A program made the translations under genes and the position numbers. The notes beneath the pieces were generated by a model. It saw only the letters and a program-made list of their open reading frames with translations, searched no databases and was not told the DNA's origin. Of a DNA stretch of 5,105 nucleotides, positions 1 through 5,105 are shown piece after piece. The stretch covers positions 1 through 5,105 of the forward strand of contig CAIYCP010000684.1 of NCBI GenBank assembly GCA_903924715.1. Direction: 5' to 3'. Each line of letters starts with the position of its first letter. Position 1 is the stretch's first letter. This DNA comes from an uncultured beta proteobacterium (GTDB lineage Bacteria; Pseudomonadota; Gammaproteobacteria; Burkholderiales; Burkholderiaceae_B).

Positions 1-649
1 ACAGATCACTGATTTGATTGGTTTCACAACCTAGGCCCACCATCAATACGCCGCAGAAATTTGCATGCCGCGTGTAGCCCGACAAGGTGCGTCGTAAAAC
101 GTCAATGCCTTCGCCGGTGCTGCCCATGCCGCAACCACTTCCCATGGTAAGTGCAACGACGCCGTCGACGTTTGGAAACGCCGCTAAGGCTTCCGGATGG
201 GTGTCGCGATCAAAACGACTGGCGATCGCGCGCGCGGCAGTTGCCGAACAGTTCACGCTGGTTAAGATTCCCAAATAGTTACGTGTTGCGACACGACCAT
301 CGGCACGCACAATGCCCTTAAAGGTGCGCGGTGTAGCCACATACTGGGTCGGCTTGGCGTCCACGCCAACTGCGTAGTCGCGACTAAAGGCACCACCCTC
401 AGCACCAATGCTTAAGTTATGGATATGCACATGCGAACCCGGTTCGATATCTGCGCTGGCAAAACCAATGATTTGGTTATAGCGGCGTACCGGATCACCT
501 TGTTTGATTTTTTTTGTTGCCACTTTGTGACCAGGCGGCACCAAGCCTCGAATCGTCAGATTTTCAGAGGCAAGCTTGGTGCCTGAGATCAATTGGTGGC
601 GTGCGATGACCACATCATCGAGGGGATGAAGTCGAATAACTGGTTCCAT
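1..649 (-). CDS. UxaA/GarD-family sugar-acid dehydratase, N-terminal 216 residues (partial at left edge)
   Basis: Cytoplasmic metal-dependent dehydratase of the UxaA (altronate dehydratase) / GarD (galactarate dehydratase) family, which removes water from a sugar acid to give a 2-keto-3-deoxy acid. The reading frame is open from ATG at 649 to the window edge, so the C-terminal part is missing. Residues about 1-95 form the SAF-type domain (LHPLDDVVIA, then VPPGHKVA at 37-44, a basic RRYNQIIG stretch, and GSHVHIHN at 71-78). After a linker, the catalytic domain begins with RADGRVATRNY at 115-125, followed by TSVNC (Cys134), FPNVDGVVALT (158-168), GSGCGM (170-175, Cys173) and GLGCE (205-209, Cys208). 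Both domains are fused, as in UxaA. The gene starts 8 bases after the upstream permease stop, so it is almost certainly co-transcribed with the transporter. Residue 169 is Met where I expect His in relatives. Family assignment is firm. The exact substrate (altronate, galactarate or another sugar acid) is not determined. Confidence 0.93.
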   Translation of the reverse strand, partial: MEPVIRLHPLDDVVIARHQLISGTKLASENLTIRGLVPPGHKVATKKIKQGDPVRRYNQIIGFASADIEPGSHVHIHNLSIGAEGGAFSRDYAVGVDAKPTQYVATPRTFKGIVRADGRVATRNYLGILTSVNCSATAARAIASRFDRDTHPEALAAFPNVDGVVALTMGSGCGMGSTGEGIDVLRRTLSGYTRHANFCGVLMVGLGCETNQISDL

Positions 650-653
650 GCTG

Positions 654-659
654 TTTCCT
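654..659 (-). promoter_or_regulatory. Shine-Dalgarno site of the dehydratase, overlapping the permease stop codon
   Basis: The minus strand reads TAGGAAACAGC directly before ATG at 649. The AG of the permease stop codon TAG is the start of the AGGAAA ribosome site, with AGGA six bases from the start codon. This supports the chosen dehydratase start and suggests translational coupling to the permease gene. Both points are read from the sequence; the coupling itself is inferred. Confidence 0.75.
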
Positions 660-1524
660 ATTCTTTGACGGATCCGGTCATGCCGGATACGTAGTATTCA
701 ACGAAAAACGAGTAAATAAAGGCAACGGGCAGCGAGCCCAAGAGTGCGCCAGCCATGAGCGAGCCCCAATGATACACATCACCTTCAACAAGTTCTGTGA
801 TCACACCCACGGGGACTGTTTTGATTTCAGACGAAGACACAAAGGTGAGTGCGTAAATGAATTCATTCCATGAAAGCGTAAAAGCGAAAATCCCAGCAGA
901 AATTAATCCCGGTACCGCTAGCGGCAAAATGATTCGCGTCAAGATCTGCCAGCGCGTAGCGCCGTCAATCATCGCGCACTCTTCAAGTTCAAATGGAATC
1001 GTTCTGAAGTAGCCCATCAGTAACCAGGTACAAAAGGGCACTAAAAAAGTAGGATAGGTCAGAATCAGTGCCATACGCGTATCGAACAGACCGTACTGAT
1101 ACACGATGCTCGCGAGCGGAATAAAAATAATGGATGGGGGCACAAGATAGGCAAAGAAAATCATCATCCCCACCACCTTTGAGCCCTTAAAGCGTAAGCG
1201 TTCAATCGCGTACGCTGCCAGTACCGAGGTAAAAAGCGAGATGAATGTTGCGCAGACCGATACGATCACCGTATTGAGTAGCCACGCCGGATAGGACGTG
1301 TGAAACAGGAGTTTTTTAAAATGCGCGAGCGTTGGGTTAATGAGCCAAAATGGATTGCCGGCCTTTGCGAGTAGTTCTTCGTTGGGCTTGAATGCTGTCA
1401 TCCCCATCCAATAGAACGGAAACAGCAAAACGATGAGCATGATGCCCAGGGGAATATAGACCGTCACCCACCGACGCGGCAGCGATACTAAAAAATCCAT
1501 ACCTTCACTATTTTTGTTGGCCAC
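658..1524 (-). CDS. Carbohydrate ABC transporter permease, MalG/UgpE-like (CUT1)
   Basis: Inner-membrane subunit that with the upstream permease forms the sugar channel of the importer. The 288-residue length is normal for MalG-type proteins. About six hydrophobic spans are visible, near residues 20-42, 83-108, 117-140, 151-172, 206-226 and 255-278. The cytoplasmic EAA loop that docks onto the ATPase is at about 181-206: E182-C-A, the invariant D187-G188-A, then I-I-L-P ending at P201. Cys183 replaces the usual first Ala of the EAA triplet, a mild variation. The start is GTG at 1524, preceded by TAGGAA six bases away; the next in-frame Met is residue 9. It lies 15 bases after the first permease gene and 8 bases before the dehydratase gene. 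The order MalF-like then MalG-like is standard for CUT1 operons. Function as a sugar-type permease is firm; substrate unknown. Confidence 0.95.
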   Translation of the reverse strand: MANKNSEGMDFLVSLPRRWVTVYIPLGIMLIVLLFPFYWMGMTAFKPNEELLAKAGNPFWLINPTLAHFKKLLFHTSYPAWLLNTVIVSVCATFISLFTSVLAAYAIERLRFKGSKVVGMMIFFAYLVPPSIIFIPLASIVYQYGLFDTRMALILTYPTFLVPFCTWLLMGYFRTIPFELEECAMIDGATRWQILTRIILPLAVPGLISAGIFAFTLSWNEFIYALTFVSSSEIKTVPVGVITELVEGDVYHWGSLMAGALLGSLPVAFIYSFFVEYYVSGMTGSVKE

Positions 1525-1530
1525 GGCCGG

Positions 1531-1536
1531 TTCCTA
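1531..1536 (-). promoter_or_regulatory. Shine-Dalgarno site supporting a GTG start for the second permease
   Basis: The minus strand reads TAGGAA, six bases, then GTG at 1524. No comparable ribosome site precedes the ATG eight codons downstream, so the GTG start is preferred. Confidence 0.65.
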
Positions 1537-1539
1537 AAA

Positions 1540-2454
1540 TTATTTGTCTGAGCCTTGCTGCCAAGCGCGACGCTGTAAGCCGAAATAACTAAACATGATG
1601 GCTGCCAGTAGCAACGGAACCATCATCGATGCAATCGCCGCGCCTTCACCCATCGAACCGCCGGGGATCGCGCGTTGAAAAGCCAGCGTCGCCATCAAGT
1701 GCGTGGCGTTAAGTGGGCCGCCACGTGTCAGCACATAAATCAGTTGAAAGTCGGTAAAGGTAAACAGCACTGAAAAAGTCATGACGACCGCAATGATCGG
1801 TGTCAACAAGGGCATCGTGATAAATCGAAACTGCTGCCAGGGGGTCGCACCATCAATCGAAGAAGCTTCGTAGTAAGACGGTGAAATGGTTTGCAATCCC
1901 GCAAGCAATGAAATGGCAACAAAAGGGATGCCGCGCCAAACGTTCGCGATAATGGTTGACATGCGTGCCAGCCAAGGATCGCCCAAGAAGTCAATGTACG
2001 TATCGATGAGCCCCATCTTTACCAGCAACCAGCTGACAACAGAAAATTGCGTGTCATAAATCCACCAGAATGCGATGGCGCTTAGCGCTGTTGGCACAAT
2101 CCAGGGTAATAAAACGATCGCTCTAAAGAAAGATTGAAAGGGTAATTTTTTATTTAAGATGATCGCAAGCCAGAGGCCTAGAAAAAACTTGGCGATACTC
2201 GCAACGATTGTGTAGAACAGTGTGTTGAACACCGACAACATAAAGACGCTATCTGTCACCAGATAGGTGAAATTTTCAAAGCCAACCCAAACGCCGGGTC
2301 GACCGACCTTGGCATCCGTGAAGCCGAGCCAGGTGCCAAGCACCAACGGATAGGCGAGCAGCCCGATCAGTAATAACGCCGCAGGTACCATAAACGCAAT
2401 CCCTAACGCATGACGGTTAGATTGAAAGCGTTCAAGTAGCGAGATAGGTTTCAT
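1540..2454 (-). CDS. Carbohydrate ABC transporter permease, MalF/UgpA-like (CUT1)
   Basis: Inner-membrane channel subunit paired with the downstream MalG-like permease. From ATG at 2454 the protein is 304 residues; two more codons would be added by an in-frame TTG at 2460 (TTG CCC ATG). Numbering from TTG, hydrophobic spans lie near 18-45, 75-102, 112-135, 168-190, 219-244 and 275-296. The ATPase-docking loop is at about 196-220: E198-A-S, I-D203-G204-A and the closing M-P217. The segments near FRAIVLLPW and VWRGIPFVA are typical of this family. Ribosome binding is unusual: no good Shine-Dalgarno site precedes the ATG. The only G-rich run is GGGGG at 2472-2476, inside the preceding hairpin, 11 bases from TTG and 17 from ATG, so the exact start stays open. 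The gene lies 61-67 bases after the binding-protein gene and 15 bases before the next permease. Confidence 0.94.
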   Translation of the reverse strand: MKPISLLERFQSNRHALGIAFMVPAALLLIGLLAYPLVLGTWLGFTDAKVGRPGVWVGFENFTYLVTDSVFMLSVFNTLFYTIVASIAKFFLGLWLAIILNKKLPFQSFFRAIVLLPWIVPTALSAIAFWWIYDTQFSVVSWLLVKMGLIDTYIDFLGDPWLARMSTIIANVWRGIPFVAISLLAGLQTISPSYYEASSIDGATPWQQFRFITMPLLTPIIAVVMTFSVLFTFTDFQLIYVLTRGGPLNATHLMATLAFQRAIPGGSMGEGAAIASMMVPLLLAAIMFSYFGLQRRAWQQGSDK

Positions 2455-2467
2455 GGGCAATTTTTAT

Positions 2468-2499
2468 AAAACCCCCGGGCGCGAGAGCGACCCGGGGTT
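2468..2499 (-). terminator. Terminator-like hairpin between the binding-protein and permease genes
   Basis: On the minus strand, 22 bases after the binding-protein stop codon, the arms AACCCCGGG and CCCGGGGGTT face each other around an 11-base centre. Inside it, CGC and GCG can extend the stem to a TCTC loop, with a single T and a single G bulged. The 3' arm runs into TTTT and then ATAAAAA. This has the form of a rho-independent terminator with a short T tract. As the permease genes follow at once in the same direction, it is more likely a partial terminator, or a structure protecting the 3' end of the binding-protein message, than a full operon end. Its efficiency cannot be judged by eye. 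Confidence 0.65.
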
Positions 2500-2521
2500 A
2501 AGTGGTTAACGAACAGATCGA

Positions 2522-3844
2522 TCAGCTCTTGTAGTAACGTTTCGCGCGATCGGCGGCGCGTTGCGCGGCTTCTTTAGGCGTTTTGTTACCACTTGCAGCT
2601 TCAGCGACCATGTCCAGTACGATGTAGTCGGCTAAGCAAGCAGCTGAGGCGGCCCCCAGTGGTCCAGAGTAACCGTGGTTGGTCACCATGGCGGGGATTT
2701 CACCGTACGGTTTAGTTTTTGGATCTGACGTCCAAATGGGGTTTTGCGCGTAGGCTTTGAGTGTTTGAGCGCCGTAGCCGATCGATTTTTCGAGCCAAGG
2801 ATTGTATTGCTCTGCCTCCATCAGCCAACGTGCGAGTTCGCGCGAGGCATTTGGAAACTTTGTGTGCGCAAACAGCATCATCTGGGTGATTTGCGCGAGC
2901 TCCATTGGACGGCCGACCGGGCCGACCGGGAAGTGTGCATGCTGAATGTCTTTTGCCATTTCTTGCATTTTGGCGTCAGGTGACATCTTGGCAGCATAAT
3001 AAACAGAGATTCCGTTGGCGGTGAGGCTGATTTGCCCGTCAAGAAACGCTTTGTTGTTGTTCGGATCCTGCCAGGAAAGCGTGCCGGGTACAAATGTTTT
3101 ATACAGTTGTGCAGCGTACTCAAGAGAGGCGATCGTTTCGGGTGAGTTGATGACCACATTGCCTTTTTCATCGACCATGCGTCCGCCATGTGACCAAAGC
3201 AGCCAATGCACCCAGTTATTGCCATCGCCAACTGCCTTGCCTAGGGCAAAACCAGCAGGCGTACCTTTTTCTTTTAGATTTTGGCAAAGCTTTAGAAAGC
3301 CCGCTGTGTCTTTTGGAATGCTTTCAAAGCCTGCGGCCTGTATTTGACTTTGACGGTACACCAATGCATTCGAGATTACGGCCCAAGGCACTGCAATCCA
3401 TTTTTTGTTCAGTTGACCGTACTCTTGTGCAACGTTGTACCAGCCGCCATACTTATTGCCCAAGTAGGTGCAGAGTTCAGTCACGTCAAGCAATTTAGTC
3501 GGGTACTGAAACGGGTCATCAAACCAGCCCATAATGATGTCAGGGCCGCTGCCAACGTTTGCGGTGACGGCTGCTTTGGGTCGAATGTCTTCAAAGCCTT
3601 CGTTGTCGACACGCACTTCAACACCGGTTGCTTTTGTGAAGTTTGCGATATTGATCATAAATTGATCTTCATCGCCTTGTACAAAGCGTTTCCAACGCAG
3701 CACGCGTAACTTGGCGTCGGCTTCTGGCTTGTATGACAAGGTGGGGGTTTGAGCCAGCGCAAGCGGGCTAAAACTTCCTAGGGCGCTGGCGCTAGCAACA
3801 GCGGCACCTGTCCCGATAAACTCGCGGCGAGAAACATCTTTCAT
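2522..3844 (-). CDS. ABC transporter sugar-type solute-binding protein with Tat signal (SBP family 1)
   Basis: Periplasmic receptor that captures the substrate and delivers it to the permease pair. The 440-residue length is normal for CUT1 binding proteins. The N-terminus carries a twin-arginine signal, S-R6-R7-E-F-I, then an Ala/Gly/Ser-rich hydrophobic stretch and an ALA|Q site that predicts cleavage after Ala31, so it is probably exported folded. No lipobox cysteine is seen. The mature part begins with a beta strand (KLRVLRW, 45-51) and has the typical family 1 pattern: the NIANFTKATGVEV helix-strand (65-77), GSGPDI (98-103), a WIAVPW segment and LVYR. A short tandem PVG-PVG lies in the C-terminal lobe (DNA 2911-2928). 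ATG at 3844 has AGGAG seven bases upstream. It sits between the ATPase and permease genes, 160 bases after the former. The ligand is not readable from sequence; the dehydratase neighbour suggests a sugar acid or uronide. Confidence 0.95.
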   Translation of the reverse strand: MKDVSRREFIGTGAAVASASALGSFSPLALAQTPTLSYKPEADAKLRVLRWKRFVQGDEDQFMINIANFTKATGVEVRVDNEGFEDIRPKAAVTANVGSGPDIIMGWFDDPFQYPTKLLDVTELCTYLGNKYGGWYNVAQEYGQLNKKWIAVPWAVISNALVYRQSQIQAAGFESIPKDTAGFLKLCQNLKEKGTPAGFALGKAVGDGNNWVHWLLWSHGGRMVDEKGNVVINSPETIASLEYAAQLYKTFVPGTLSWQDPNNNKAFLDGQISLTANGISVYYAAKMSPDAKMQEMAKDIQHAHFPVGPVGRPMELAQITQMMLFAHTKFPNASRELARWLMEAEQYNPWLEKSIGYGAQTLKAYAQNPIWTSDPKTKPYGEIPAMVTNHGYSGPLGAASAACLADYIVLDMVAEAASGNKTPKEAAQRAADRAKRYYKS

Positions 3845-3990
3845 TTTTTATCTCCTAGATAAAAGGGCAGTGGTCTGCTCTGCCATGCATTGTTGTAACC
3901 AAACATTGAACGAGAACTGCGGTTGTTGCATACGACGGTGGTGCAAATACTTGTACAGCGAAAAATGACTGATCGAATAAATCCTTTCAT
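3841..3990 (-). CDS. Possible 49-residue leader reading frame (doubtful)
   Basis: A frame from ATG at 3990 to TGA at 3843-3841 fills most of the gap between the ATPase and binding-protein genes. Its stop overlaps the binding-protein start as ATGA, the layout of translational coupling. The product would be MKGFIRSVIFRCTSICTTVV followed by a polar tail ending GDKK. There is no Shine-Dalgarno site before its ATG, it uses several codons that are rare in many proteobacteria (AGA, CTA, GGA, CGA), and I recognise no family. A 50-codon open frame in a 160-base gap can easily arise by chance, so I consider it more likely non-coding. Confidence 0.12.
   Translation of the reverse strand: MKGFIRSVIFRCTSICTTVVCNNRSSRSMFGYNNAWQSRPLPFYLGDKK
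3846..3864 (-). promoter_or_regulatory. Ribosome-binding site of the binding-protein gene within a perfect inverted repeat
   Basis: On the minus strand TTTTATCT, a three-base AGG centre and AGATAAAA form a perfect 8-bp inverted repeat ending one base before the ATG at 3844. The Shine-Dalgarno AGGAG (3852-3856) occupies the centre and the start of the 3' arm. In RNA this could fold into a small AT-rich hairpin that modulates translation of the binding protein; in DNA it could be a repressor site. The repeat is seen directly; either role is inferred. The remaining gap (3865-4004) shows no convincing -35/-10 pair and no terminator after the ATPase gene. Confidence 0.5.
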
Positions 3991-4004
3991 GCTTTTTAGA
4001 AGTG

Positions 4005-5084
4005 TTAGCGAATTGACTTCATCACAAGACCGGTTTTGGCATCAAATAAATGACACTGATCAACTGCGGGACGCAGGCGTAAAATCTGACCCGGTTTGAT
4101 GTCGAGTCGATCGTGAAACACAATTGACATCGGCGTGCCACTTAATTCGCCGGTAATAAATGTTTCTGCACCGGTGGGTTCAACCACATTGGCGGTAACG
4201 GATAGTTGACCCGAGTCGTCAATAATGAGGTGCTCAGGTCGAGTGCCAAATAAGGCTTCTTGCCCGTCTTGCCCGACAATATGAGTGCGCACCAAAATAC
4301 GAATGCCGTCGCGTAATTCAATCGCTGTCTGGCCGTTTTCATGACGCAGTCGTCCGGGTAAAAGGTTCATGGCAGGCGAGCCAATAAAACCGGCGACAAA
4401 GGTATTGACTGGGTTTTCATACAAGTCGATTGGCCCGCCAATCTGTTCGACGATGCCGTCTCGCATGACAACAATTTGATCGCCCATGGTCATGGCTTCA
4501 ATTTGATCGTGCGTGACATAAACCGAGGTGGTCTTCAAGCGCTGATGAAGGGCTTTAATTTCTGTGCGCATCTGAACGCGCAATTTGGCGTCTAGGTTCG
4601 AGAGCGGTTCATCAAACAAAAAGACTTGTGGATCACGCACGATTGCTCGACCCATGGCCACACGTTGGCGTTGTCCGCCAGACAGTTGACGGGGATAGCG
4701 TTCAAGCAACTCAGTGAGGCCCAGAATTTCCGCGGCGCGTTGTACGCGCGTTTCACGATCCTCTTTGCTGGCTTTGGCGAGCATTAACGAAAATGCCATG
4801 TTGTCACGCACAGTCATGTGCGGATAAAGCGCATAGTTTTGAAACACCATGGCGATGTCGCGTTCTTTGGGTTGCATCGTATTGACGCACTTGTCGCCGA
4901 TATAGATTTCGCCCGCAGTCACTTCTTCAAGTCCCGCCAGCATCCTGAGTAAGGTTGATTTGCCGCAGCCCGAGGGGCCGACCAGTACGGTGAAAGAGCC
5001 TTCAGCAATTTCAATGTCGACACCATGCAAAATTTCGGTATCTTGAAAAGATTTTTTAACGCCACGTAGGGACACGCTAGCCAT
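4005..5084 (-). CDS. Carbohydrate ABC transporter ATP-binding protein, MalK/UgpC-like
   Basis: Cytoplasmic ATPase that acts as a dimer beneath the two permeases and drives uptake. All nucleotide-binding elements are intact: Walker A GPSGCGKST (36-44), Q-loop Gln82 in VFQNYALYPHM, signature LSGGQ (134-138), Walker B VFLFDE (154-159), D-loop SNLD (162-165) and switch His192 in YVTHD. After about residue 237 comes the C-terminal MalK-type OB/TOBE region, with FIGSPAMNLLPG (233-244) and the characteristic GTRPEHL (280-286). The 359-residue length is normal for MalK/UgpC proteins and shows this is a CUT1 rather than a CUT2 ATPase. The ATG start at 5084 has AAAGGAG seven bases upstream. It is the most upstream gene visible in the operon; 21 bases remain before the window edge, so the promoter or an earlier gene lies outside. 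Such ATPases sometimes serve several CUT1 systems, so it is not proof of substrate. Confidence 0.97.
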   Translation of the reverse strand: MASVSLRGVKKSFQDTEILHGVDIEIAEGSFTVLVGPSGCGKSTLLRMLAGLEEVTAGEIYIGDKCVNTMQPKERDIAMVFQNYALYPHMTVRDNMAFSLMLAKASKEDRETRVQRAAEILGLTELLERYPRQLSGGQRQRVAMGRAIVRDPQVFLFDEPLSNLDAKLRVQMRTEIKALHQRLKTTSVYVTHDQIEAMTMGDQIVVMRDGIVEQIGGPIDLYENPVNTFVAGFIGSPAMNLLPGRLRHENGQTAIELRDGIRILVRTHIVGQDGQEALFGTRPEHLIIDDSGQLSVTANVVEPTGAETFITGELSGTPMSIVFHDRLDIKPGQILRLRPAVDQCHLFDAKTGLVMKSIR

Positions 5085-5091
5085 TAACGAG

Positions 5092-5098
5092 CTCCTTT
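5092..5098 (-). promoter_or_regulatory. Strong Shine-Dalgarno site of the ATPase gene
   Basis: The minus strand reads AAAGGAG, seven bases, then ATG at 5084. This is the strongest ribosome site in the window and fixes the ATPase start. No promoter can be assessed in the few bases left before the edge. Confidence 0.8.
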
Positions 5099-5105
5099 GG
5101 TGACG

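Noticed and set aside
87..278. 63-codon plus-strand frame at the left end
   Set aside because: It is antisense to the conserved UxaA-family catalytic segment, which explains the region fully.
2422..2435. TTGAAAGCGTTCAA, resembling a LacI-family operator
   Set aside because: It lies inside the permease coding sequence, its centre is not symmetric, and the bases are explained by the codons for LERFQS. It is most likely chance.
2911..2928. Tandem 9-base repeat GGCCGACCG
   Set aside because: Only two copies, within the binding-protein gene, encoding PVG-PVG. It is a small in-frame duplication or chance repetition, not a repeat array.
3015..3709. Three overlapping plus-strand open frames opposite the binding-protein gene
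   Set aside because: They lie wholly antisense to a convincing gene, have no recognisable domains, and look like shadow frames of its codon pattern.
3865..4004. Possible sigma-70 promoter for the binding-protein gene (TACAAG or TACAAC as -10)
   Set aside because: No -35 element at suitable spacing matches well enough, so I do not call a promoter.
4142..4342. 66-codon minus-strand frame inside the ATPase gene
   Set aside because: It is out of frame within the well-conserved TOBE region of the ATPase, with no independent evidence of translation.

Overview
The window reads as part of a single catabolic operon on the minus strand. It encodes a complete carbohydrate ABC importer of the CUT1 (MalEFGK/UgpABCE-like) type, followed by the first 216 codons of a UxaA/GarD-family sugar-acid dehydratase that runs off the left edge. 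In transcription order (right to left) the genes are the ATPase (5084-4005), the periplasmic substrate-binding protein with a twin-arginine signal (3844-2522), the MalF-like permease (2454-1540), the MalG-like permease (1524-658) and the dehydratase (649 to beyond base 1). No plus-strand reading frame looks real.

The organism is most likely a Gram-negative proteobacterium. The binding protein has a cleavable Tat signal peptide rather than a lipobox, mixed GC is near one half, and the dehydratase resembles the 'altronate dehydratase' proteins I know from Burkholderiales and relatives. That placement is an inference from protein character. There is no rRNA or other marker gene in the window.

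The genes fit one job. The binding protein captures a substrate in the periplasm, the two six-helix permeases pass it through the inner membrane, and the MalK-like ATPase powers this. The dehydratase, whose Shine-Dalgarno site overlaps the preceding permease stop codon, would act on the imported compound or a product of it. This points to a sugar acid (aldonate, hexuronate derivative or hexarate) or an oligomer that yields one. The exact substrate cannot be read from the sequence.

The non-coding DNA is short but structured. Between the binding protein and the first permease lies a GC-rich hairpin with a T run (2468-2499), well placed to act as a partial terminator or 3'-end stabiliser that gives more binding protein than permease. 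Between the ATPase and binding-protein genes is a 160-base gap (3845-4004). It has no convincing promoter, but it contains a perfect 8-bp inverted repeat around the binding-protein ribosome site and a weak 49-codon reading frame that overlaps the next start as ATGA. The other gaps are 8 and 15 bases. No regulator, mobile element, tRNA, CRISPR array or clearly new system is visible.
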